From Melampsora larici-populina 98AG31 (taxonomy: Eukaryota > Basidiomycota > Pucciniomycetes > Pucciniales > Melampsoraceae): DNA of 64,000 bases. The position numbers were made by a program, and so were the translations under genes. Position 1 is the first letter of the stretch; every line of letters starts with the position of its first letter. Under the pieces are notes generated by a model. The model worked only from the letters and a program-made list of their open reading frames with translations. It made no database searches and was not told the DNA's origin. Of this stretch, positions 55,709 through 64,000 are shown piece by piece. Location of the stretch: the NCBI RefSeq assembly GCF_000204055.1, contig NW_006768823.1, forward strand, positions 89,540-153,539, given 5' to 3'.

Positions 55709-55849
55709 TATTGGGTATTGTGAAGATACAAAGTCCTCCAAATCTAAATAACTTGCAAACAAAATTACAATGAGCTATAAGCTAGGAGAAGTCTGATGTA
55801 TATGATATTCACATCACTAACAGGATAAAAGTCCCAAATCCATCCTGTA

Positions 55850-56171
55850 GTAATATATAGTACTATAGTAGTGATGGCATTAGAAGTACTAGTACTACAC
55901 TACTGATAGCATCAGAGGTACTAGTACTATAGTACTGATAGCCTTTGAAGTACTATAGTACTTCAGCTAACAGTCCGGTAGTACTTTAGTACCATAGTAC
56001 TGATAGTGATAATAGTACTATGGGACTATGGCTAATAGTCCTTTAGTACTATAGTACTATAGCTAATAGTCCTGTAGTACTATAGTACTATAGTACTGAT
56101 AGCATTAGAAGTACGTTAGTACTGTCAGTACTATAGCTGATAGTGCTATAGTGCTATATATATCTAATAGT
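55850..56171. repeat. Palindromic AGTACTATAG array, left part
   Basis: About twenty copies of AGTACTAT/ATAGTACT with GATAGC and GCTAATAGTCC spacers. The array resumes at 57178 after the solo LTR. Confidence 0.95.
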
Positions 56172-57177
56172 TGTGAGGGTAGTGACCCTTTTGAAGGAGG
56201 CTACACTCACTAAAAGGGTGGTAATGGGACTAGGTATGTATTGAAGGATAATAATAATTATTATATTTCAAAATATAACTAGTTACAAGAGTAAAGGGGG
56301 ATGAGAGAGAGAGGCAAGTGGGAAGTTGATATGAGGATGAGGTGAGTGGATGATAGTTAAACAACTAAGAGTCTGCTAAGACAAATCCTGGCAGACTACA
56401 GTTAGTTGACTCTTAAAGAAGAGGTTTGATTTACAATTAAGTAAGGGATGAGAACAGGATCCCAATGTTCTCCAATATCCTTCTTGGTAATTGGATAAAG
56501 AGTGATTATGAAGATCACTAATCTTGGTTATCTCTTAGAGGTCACCGACCTGTTTGGTTATTATCTTGGAGGTCACCAACCTAGTATAAAAACTACTTAG
56601 GGGAAGTAGAGGATCCAGAAGGGAAGTGTATAACTTACTTGGATCTAGTCTGGAATAATCAAGGTAGTATAGAATGAATCACTACTAGTATTACTATTTG
56701 TAATACTCTTGATTATTATTCTATTGGAACTCTTGATGGTTCTTTAGAAATAGGTATGTATAAACTTGGTTCTTCTCTGAGGATGAACTGAGTTTTGGTT
56801 TATATATTCAGCTCTCTAAACCTAATATTGTGATATACACAAGTGTTACAATATTAGGTTTATAATTATTATTTTTATTATTTCTTATGATTACTTACAC
56901 TCAATGTTATGTTCAGTAATCATCAAGTGTTTTATGCCATATAAGCATTCTTAACTCTTGATACTCAGTTATGAGATGTTACTATTGTTTTTGTATGTAA
57001 TCTTATATGTTATATATTAGTTCTTGATTATGTATATATGTAATTAGTGTTTTAGACATATTTTATTACATGTTACATATGTTTCTATGATATATGTACA
57101 TGTACTTGAGTTTTATGAGTAATATTTATATTTACAGGTTAGTCTTTGGGTATATGTGTATGTACCCAGGGCTGACA
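56172..57177. mobile_element. Solo LTR (1006 bp) inserted in the AGTACTATAG array
   Basis: It starts TGTGAGGGTAG and ends GGGCTGACA. ATAGT flanks both sides (56167-56171 and 57178-57182), and the array continues on the right as ATAGTCCTATAGTCC. A TATA-like AGTATAAAAAC is at about 56592. The 5-bp motif is common in the array, so the duplication alone is weak, but the interruption of one array by a TG..CA unit supports the call. Confidence 0.78.
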
Positions 57178-57225
57178 ATAGTCCTATAGTCCTAGAGTAC
57201 TGTAGTACTATAGCTAATAGGCCAG
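57178..57225. repeat. AGTACTATAG array, right part
   Basis: ATAGTCCTATAGTCCTAGAG and GTACTGTAGTACTATAGC continue the array seen at 55850-56171. Confidence 0.9.
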
Positions 57226-59187
57226 TATTATTCTCATCACACAAGCCTCCAAAGTTGGAAGTACATATTCTATGTGAAAGCTTCATCTTGCTTACTTCAC
57301 ATGTTCCAAACATTTGAAATGCCTCAGAACAGTTTACAGAGACATAGTGGATCCTTTAAGGTATGACAACACGTTCAACTCTTTCTGCAGGCCAATTGGA
57401 TGGGTAGAAAGAAATATATAGTATGGCTGACAGGTCATGCTGAGAATTAGAATGCAACTTATAGTAGAAAGGGTGAACCTTACTGATTGTGAAAAGTGGT
57501 GCATAGATCCCTGTATAAGCAACACATACTACACGGCCAAAAGCAGAATAAAGTAACACATTAGGATTGGTAGAATGACATGATAATACAAGATGTAGAA
57601 TTTGTCCACAGCTCCCTTACATCAGATTCTGTACATAGGTGTCATTTGATTTGATGTAGCAGTAGTGACAGGAAGATCTTTAATGATACCATCCAATTGA
57701 GGATCCTTCAGAAACAGGGTACCAACATCTCATAATAAAAACAAAGGGAATCACGTGAATATCAAGCATCAATTTTACAAATCAAACAACACACAAACCA
57801 CTGGTATGTCAATCAGGCAAATCAATGAGCTCAAAGCTAGTGTAATTGCAACAAGCATTGTTAGTGGAGGGATGAAAGGTGAACAATAACTCAAAATATG
57901 TTATTTTTGAATCTGTGAATGTGGTGAATATTTCCCGGAGAGTATTCAATCTTTGTACGGCCTACTGTAGCTACAAGACAACAGATAATTAACAAGATTG
58001 ATTTTCAAAAGATGTGATCATCAGGTTGAACAAAGAGTATGTGGACCAAATTGATACAGGAGCAGGCCAAATAAGCGGGTCAAGTTTAGTGCAGACTTAA
58101 GCAGATTGGATGAATCTTCAGATGAATGAGCCACAGCCAGCATTTTTGAAATGATGCTTACAACAAAAAGATTGATATGGAACTAATGACAGAGGCGGAG
58201 TAATGGAGCGGAGTGATAACATCAAACAGCAAACTGTACGGAAGAGAGTATGAAAGAAACAAATGGCCTTCATAATTACTGTTCCAAGCATGGAAATGAA
58301 GACTATACATATTTTGGGTAAAGAAAGCAAAAGACATAAGAATGGTGGAGACAGCTGAGTGTTATTCATAAAAGGCTATAAGCAAATAAATATGGCAAAG
58401 AGGTTCATATAATTGGCTCTGAGGACCAAGACTGACCAAGTTGATGATGGATGCTTTTGGAAAACAAAAAATATCTCAACAGGTTCACTGTAGATGCTTT
58501 ATGTGTAGACATGCTGTAGCACGAAATGCAACACCCAAAAGATGTAAGGCATTATACGGTGTTAAGAATACTTAATTTGCAAATGGAACAACAGCAAAAA
58601 TCAAGTAAGACATCAGCAGATTGTTAGGTGAATGTAGTAAGGCATACAAATGTGTAATTCAAGTCCACTTTTAATGGGGATGTAACATTCTTTTGTAGTA
58701 CAGAGCTGGTATACAAAGAGGGACCAAGTGAAATGGCTGCATTCAAATTCACTAAAGTGGTTCATTGGTATGAGGAATGTGCAAAATAGGAAAACAGTAT
58801 GTTACATAGAATTGCAGGACACAGGGATGACTTTTAAAAATGACATCAGAAGTTAGTTTGCGCAAAGTCAGCGTACAGAAAAAGCTTTTTGTGATGCACA
58901 CCTTTGTTGTTGTCCAGCATCGCAGTATGAATGTTGGTTAGTGTACAAAAAGATGGATGAACAAGATAAATGGGAAAAATCCATTAAGCTTGATTGTTGC
59001 ACAAATAAGTGAATGAATGAAAAAGGGAAAGCAAAAGCATTAACTATGTCAGTGACACGGAATAATCAAACAATAACAAATATACAAGCACTGCCGCTTG
59101 CTGCAGAATCACATTACAGGCCAAAGAAAAAGATATAAAAGGAGCACAGGCTTCCACAGAAATTGAGGTCCTCAAGCCACCTTGTGA
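57226..59187. other. Long region without recognisable gene
   Basis: Both strands carry only short frames. Composition is AT-rich with no tandem structure or transposon ends that I could resolve. Confidence 0.4.
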
Positions 59188-59640
59188 CTACACTGTAGAA
59201 AGTGAGTCATAACCAAGCTCTAGCCTACCTAAATCTGTTATCTTCCCACCAAAAGGCTGAAACTCTTTTACAAGTTTCAGTGCTTCCGGGGGGGATTCCA
59301 GATTTAGTTGTAGGAAATTTATTTCTTTAATTTCAAGTTCAATTTTATGTTCAAAATCTTGAATTAAGCTTTGATGTTCAATAGAATTGGAAATAGGTTT
59401 AATTGAATCATATGTGTTTTTAATATGGTTTCCATAACCTTTCTTCTTTCTAAGTATATCCATTGAACAAACCCAATTAAATTTCTCTGGTGCTAATCCT
59501 ACAATTTCTCTAATTGTGGTTGTTCTGATTGCAAAGTTTGGGAAGTTGAAGTTGTTTTGGTATGGGATTTCAGTTCGGCCTTTGAAAAATTGATTAATAA
59601 TTCTCTTGTACTTGATAATAATCTTCGGTTTTCTAAAGTT
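59188..59640 (-). pseudogene. Unrecognised conserved-looking protein C-terminal fragment
   Basis: On the minus strand an open frame of about 150 codons runs from KPKIIIKYKRIINQFFKGRT through TTTIREIVGLAPEKFNWVC to LGRLELGYDSLSTV and a stop. The composition (alternating hydrophobic, Lys/Glu-rich helix around 59240-59400) looks like true protein. I do not recognise the family. No upstream exon or start was found, so it may be a gene fragment like its FAS neighbour. Confidence 0.35.
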
Positions 59641-60420
59641 GCATACAAAGGGTCAAACAAGTACGTTTGATACTTAGGAAATTGTGAAACTCAAGTGCAG
59701 TATAAATCCATTACTCTTCAAGTAATGAAGACTATATCATCCCAATCACTTTGTTCACAAATTTATGAACATTTTCCTATGTGTACAAACAAACCAACTC
59801 TATAATGAATGAGAAAGAATATATACAAAACCGCAAGTTTGTGCATATGATTGGTATTTCAAATTGGAGGTCAAGTCCATTTAGTTTCCAAAGATTTGAA
59901 TGGATTCTGGAAAGCTTTGAAACATAATTGAAAAGAGCTCACACACAATAACTTGGAATTTGATCACAATTCTAGAAGGGTTTGATATGATCATAACATT
60001 GAAGATTGATCCATTTGACTGGATACAGAGTACATTGTCTTTGATCAATAATCATTAGAACATGGTACCAAATGAATAAAAGAAAGAGACAGAAGATGGC
60101 GATTGTGATTGAAAGTGGAATAGCTAGACTGGCATCATTCTATTTTCCTTCCCTTGGTACACTACATGGTATATTGTATAACACAGTCTACATAAATTTA
60201 ACTGAAAGTATATGAATCTTTCCTCTACATTATTCACTTAGAAGATATCCTTAACTTACACAATAAAACTTTACCTCATCTGAACCTCGACCACTGTCAT
60301 CTTGCCTCTCTCTTGGTTGGTTTTCTAAGGTCATCCCTGAAATCGTTTTTCCAGTATGAATATCATGATACAATGATTCTCTTATATACCTCACCATAAG
60401 AAAAAAAGGGAATTAATGGA
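59641..60420. other. No gene seen
   Basis: AT-rich sequence between two minus-strand gene fragments, with no recognisable exons. Confidence 0.4.
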
Positions 60421-61645
60421 TTACACAAATAGGTTTTTAGAAAAGTTATGTACATTTTGAAGATGCTCATCAAGTTCTTCAATAGCTTTCTGTGAAGGTC
60501 CTAATGGTAGTCCAGTCACAGCCAACATAGGTGTGGGTAATCCCTCTTGTTCAGCAGTGATGCTGGTCACCTTGGATGGTAAAGAGATAGGAGGGAATGC
60601 AATTGAACCTTGTAATCCGATATGGAACAAAAGAGTAAGAGCCCGAATATCCAATTGGTAAAAGTTGGGCCAGGTATCTTCAGAAGCTGGTAAACGAGCT
60701 GCGACCAAGGCAGCGACTACCACACCTTGAGAATGGCCCGTGAGACCGCCCAAAAGTTGAGCGGAAAGTCATTGGCACTGAGACCTTGTGTACGTCTAAA
60801 GGTAATGTAATGAGCAAATTGGACTAATTGGATGAGAGGAAATGAGATAGCACAAGTGGCTAGGTAAGAGTCAGGTGGTTTGGTGTTCGGTTCGGTTACC
60901 ACTGAAAACATCAAACATGTATCAGAACAAGCTTTGAATAAGAGATGTTCAATGAGGTACTTACATCGAGGATATGAATGCCGTAATCTTTGTAAAGTGA
61001 ATTACTGACATTGGCCGATCGAGCAAGTTTTACCAAAGGTACATCCGCAGTTTGAAGGTAAGGATGCAATAATGTTAAATTCTGTCATTCAGGCGGAACA
61101 AATTCAGGAGTCATATTTGAGTTTGAAACTTGAATCCAAGACGAAAATGATCAAAACCAAGAGGAAGAATACCACTAGTTCATCCCAATAAGTTTCATTC
61201 ACACCTCGACCACCAAACAGACCTAAGACTTTCTTACCAATTTCATCTTTCCATAATTTACCTACGATAGCCTTTGGCAAATCGGGATGAGATTCCAAAC
61301 TGATTCTATGAAGATGATAAGATTTATTGATTTGTTTACGAGCTTCTTCAGAATTGATTTTGAGTTGAGCTAAAGAATGAGGATCAAGATGATTACATTT
61401 CAAAACAGTTTGATGAAAATGAGTTATAGCAGATAAAGTAAGTAATTGATCTGTAGAACGACTAGATAAGAATCCAAGGTGGTGCGATCATAAGATCAGA
61501 CTAGCTTCATCAATAGTTTTAGAAAGTTGATTCGATTTTTTATTTTTGATCTCAGCATCATCTTGTTGTTGTTGTTCTCGACTCTGAATGATTCAATTTG
61601 AAGGTGATTGAGTTTGAAGTTCAAGCCGAGAATTGAAAGCTTCTC
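60421..61645 (-). pseudogene. FAS1: Fatty acid synthase beta subunit, N-terminal/acyltransferase fragment
   Basis: Order on the minus strand: HLGFLSSRSTDQLLTLSAIT (about 61485), KKVLGLFGGRGVNETYWDEL (about 61240-61175), an intron, LQTADVPLVKLARSANVSNS (about 61050), an intron, TEPNTKPPDSYLATCAISFP, then the acyltransferase nucleophile elbow GLTGHSQGVVVAALV (about 60745) and PTPMLAVTGLPLG (about 60515), ending at 60421. GxSxG with GHSQG and the FGGxG start are hallmarks of the fungal FAS beta starter acyltransferase domain. Lesions are TGA at 61490-61488 and 1-base shifts at the splice before TEPNT and before GGLTGHSQ. Enoyl reductase, dehydratase and later domains are absent. This is a truncated pseudogene. 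Confidence 0.85.
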
Positions 61646-61679
61646 TAGAAATGATTATTTCGCAAAGTTTCTATATGAT

Positions 61680-62119
61680 GAACTCGGAGAAAGATGGACT
61701 TGTGAGTGTTGGGTCAGTGGAGAGATGGATTGAGTTGGATATGAGAACTAAAGGTTTGGATGAAGGCAGGATTCAATCGGTTAAGACTGTTCCTTCCGAG
61801 CCAAGTGAGTATGAAATTCGACTTGATATTGAATTTCCCTCCCTTGATATCGCGGAGATCGAAATCATCGGCTACTTAATGGCTCGGTGGTATTGGGTCG
61901 GATGAGGTCAATGGGTCGGTGAAGAGTCGGTTTGATTGGGTCGGATGATTATCTCGGTGGAGATTTTCCTCGACTCATCGTCGGATCCTTTATGTCGGTT
62001 CATTAATGTCGCTTGGAAAGGTCGGTGGTGTGTCGGATGATATAAGTCGAATGACACCTCGGATACAAAATCCGAGGACTCCTCGGATTTTGCTATCCGA
62101 GGCAAATATGTTGGCAGTG
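61680..62119 (+). repeat. TCGGA-rich repeat, copy 4
   Basis: This is an inverted, nearly identical copy of 31099-31545, ending ATGTTGGCAGTG. It lies immediately upstream of the FAS fragment on that gene's strand, the same arrangement as at 31 kb. Confidence 0.85.
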
Positions 62120-62740
62120 TTGTCGGATGGGGACAATGATTGTGTCATGCAATCATTACTTGGAACAGACATTGCCAAAGGATATCCATATGGGTGGATG
62201 TAAGGTGATGTGAGAGGAGATGAGATACTTTTGAAGAAAGTTTCCAAGATAAGTCTGGTTGGGATAAATCTCAACCAAATGTGATTTTGTCAAGGATCCC
62301 GGTATCCCCACCACCCCCCCTTGGTAGCCTCACCACCCCCTCCCTTTCACAGCTAGTGAAAGTGTTACTTACCAGTGACACAAGCTGTGACAGTAACACA
62401 GTCTCCAGACGTCCGTCTTCCGCACTCGAAGTTGCCTGGAGCATGTTTTCTCAAGTTTTCTCAAGTTTTTTCACACAAAATCCTAGATGAATCAACAGAC
62501 GAGATGAATCAAGATTACTCCGATCGATTGAAAATGAAGACCAAATGAAAATCAATTCAACAGACCGATTGAAAATTAAGAATGAAGATAAATTAGTGAG
62601 AACGATTCAAACCAGAACCAGAACAATAGAATGAATTGTGTCGAGTGGTCTTTTTCATCCCGTACTACCTATTCTACAGTTCTTCTAGAGAAACTATAGA
62701 TCTTGATGAATTTGTTGATTTACTAGGTATGGCATTGAAG
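62120..62740. other. No gene seen
   Basis: Contains a CCCCACCACCCCCCCTTGG C-rich stretch near 62307 and a TTTTCTCAAG short tandem at about 62447. No coding evidence. Confidence 0.4.
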
Positions 62741-62908
62741 CGGGTAGATTACAAGAAGCCATCAATCTTTTAAAAAACAACATGGGAAACAACAAATCGA
62801 ATGCTGAGATCGAATTACAACCCTATACGATTGCCTTCAAAGTTTCCGAACGCTTTTTAAAGAATTTAGAAGACATTATAGAAGAGCACGACGAGATAAC
62901 GATTTGAT
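62728..62908 (+). pseudogene. Short unrecognised exon-like fragment
   Basis: After a possible acceptor TTACTAG the frame reads GIEAGRLQEAINLLKNN, then LQPYTIAFKVSERFLKNL and ends EEHDEITI with a stop. It looks like the last exon of a helical protein, but I cannot name the family and find no upstream exon with confidence. Confidence 0.3.
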
Positions 62909-63067
62909 TTTTTACCGTGTAGATTCAGTAAGTAGCTCTTTTCAACGGAAAATGTTTATCCTCTTTGCTCAATCACATCAATCATTATCAGAGTCATTCA
63001 TTATCAGATACAAAGGACTGAAAGTTGTAACAAATTAAGAAATTCTACTGAAGTAAGAGGCATGAAC

Positions 63068-63311
63068 TCAAGTGATACTTGACATATTCATGACCCGTTC
63101 AAAACCAAGCATGTGAGCCAAATTAGCAGCCGCTTCAAAGTCTCCAAAAGCCACTATCGAATATTTCGGTTTATAAGAAGGCAATAAACAAGTAGAAGCT
63201 AAATCAGCTCTCATTTGAGTTTCTTGATGAATTGAGTTGTAAATGGAAGAATGTAAATGAAGACTAAGACTGCTTTGAAGTTGTTGCCTTTGAATGCTGA
63301 TTGAATCGAAC
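63068..63311 (-). other. Unassigned minus-strand frame downstream of the MULE transposase
   Basis: The frame continues from the shifted end of the transposase with QMRADLASTCLLPSY and ends AAANLAHMLGFERVMNMSSI. It could be the transposase C-terminus after a frameshift, or a separate exon. Confidence 0.3.
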
Positions 63312-64000
63312 TTAAGCAAAGTTTGTTGATTGTGCTGGGTCACGACACGTTCTTTTGTTGTGACCTGTCCCGTGGCATTGACTACATCGACGACCTTCAT
63401 GTTCGGCATCCTGATGTTTGTATTGTGAGAGATCACGCTTGGATTTATTCGATGACCCTACAGGCCGACCACGAGATCGAATCGGATCTGGATCACCAAC
63501 GGTGGGAGGTGGATTGATGAGGATCCGACTCAACTGATTACACAACACGCTTTGCTGATGAGCAGGGAGATTTCCATGGCGAGTCTGTATGCTGTCTAGT
63601 AGTGCCTCCAAATTAGGTACCTGCTCGTGCATAATAGGGACAACAAATCCTTGATCTAGATGCCAATGAGAGTCGAAGTGGGTTGGAGCCAATTTCCTTG
63701 AAGATGAGATGAGGTGCTTGAGGAAGTGAGCGCAAGGTAACCCTTGCGACCCAGAGAGTACGTAGGTGCATGTATTGGTGTTGTCCAAAGAAAGTGCCTT
63801 CTGGTATTGCTTGTAGGTCTGTTCGCATATCAGGCTTAGAACTTTGAATGATGAACAGAGGAGAGAAATTGTTACAAAACGTAGAAAGAACTTTACCTCA
63901 AGTAGTGCGTAGTGTGAAATTTTTCGGTTGACATTGCTCCAGATCCGAGGACGAAGACGAGATAAGGTATGAGTTTGATCGTATGCTATCTTTTGTGATA
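63312..64000 (-). pseudogene. Mutator-like (MULE) transposase, C-terminal part, cut by window edge
   Basis: The minus-strand segment at 64000-63894 reads TLSRLRPRIWSNVNRKISHY and is followed by a short intron-like gap. Then comes ICEQTYKQYQKALSLDNTN, a SWIM-type metal-binding pattern (CTYVLSGSQGLPCAHFL: C, then C-x-H) at about 63760-63710, a basic linker, and a CCHC knuckle CSQCHGTGHNKRTC (about 63370-63330). SWIM plus zinc knuckle after a DDE domain is the usual C-terminus of MULE transposases. The catalytic part lies beyond the window. The join across the gap is not perfectly in phase, so the copy may be decayed. Confidence 0.75.

Noticed and set aside
1..64000. CRISPR array, bacterial operons, tRNA or rRNA genes
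   Set aside because: No regularly spaced direct repeats with unique spacers, no ribosome-binding-site-led gene runs and no convincing tRNA cloverleaf or rRNA core were seen. Gene structures are eukaryotic.

Overview
The window looks like a transposon-dominated stretch of a fungal nuclear genome, most likely a rust-like basidiomycete. That placement is inference. It rests on short GT-AG introns of about 60-90 bp, a five-exon cytosolic ribosomal protein gene, a fungal-type fatty acid synthase beta fragment, a small secreted cysteine-rich protein, and an AT-rich background packed with hAT, DIRS-like, Tc1/mariner, PIF/Harbinger-like, LTR, LINE and Mutator-like remains. Only two host genes look intact: a secreted Cys-rich protein (minus strand, 8763-9174) and ribosomal protein uS9/RPS16 (plus strand, 10591-11316). 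They lie about 1.4 kb apart in the only GC-balanced part of the window.

Layout. 1-2.7 kb: no gene seen. 2.7-7.4 kb: hAT element with a decayed BED-finger transposase. 7.4-11.4 kb: gene island. 11.4-14 kb: no gene. 14.0-21.6 kb: a unit bounded by PIF/Harbinger-like inverted ends and TAA duplications that carries a DIRS/Ngaro-like tyrosine-recombinase retrotransposon (gag with CCCH finger, RT-RNase H, recombinase). 20.9-26.4 kb: a very large imperfect inverted repeat with a dead Tc1 element in its middle and further insertions in its right arm. 27-30 kb: LINE tail and a solo LTR. 31-36 kb: a TCGGA-rich repeat joined to a fatty-acid-synthase fragment, then a malate dehydrogenase pseudogene split by a MITE. 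37.8-41 kb: two tandem non-autonomous elements, a pentamer microsatellite and a degenerate 9-mer minisatellite with two MITEs in it. 41.1-47.2 kb: a second hAT element of the same family (minus strand), itself interrupted. 47.3-51 kb: another TCGGA repeat, a 9-bp minisatellite, a third non-autonomous element and a solo LTR. 52-57 kb: successive foldback or terminal-inverted-repeat elements, a palindromic AGTACTAT array and a solo LTR inside that array. 57-64 kb: unrecognised sequence, the second FAS fragment with its TCGGA repeat (inverted relative to the 31-kb copy), and the 3' end of a Mutator-like transposase running off the right edge.

No operons or coordinated pathways are visible. The genes other than the two intact ones are fragments or pseudogenes. 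Many in-frame stops are TGA at positions where a homologous copy or the family has Arg or Trp, so decay by C-to-T or G-to-A transition looks common. Most of the usable information is in insertion structure: several elements have perfect target-site duplications that I could read directly, including a 1.08-kb foldback element with an 8-bp duplication, a hAT MITE with an 8-bp duplication, three solo LTRs with 5-bp duplications, and two MITEs with TAA duplications, one inside a malate dehydrogenase exon.
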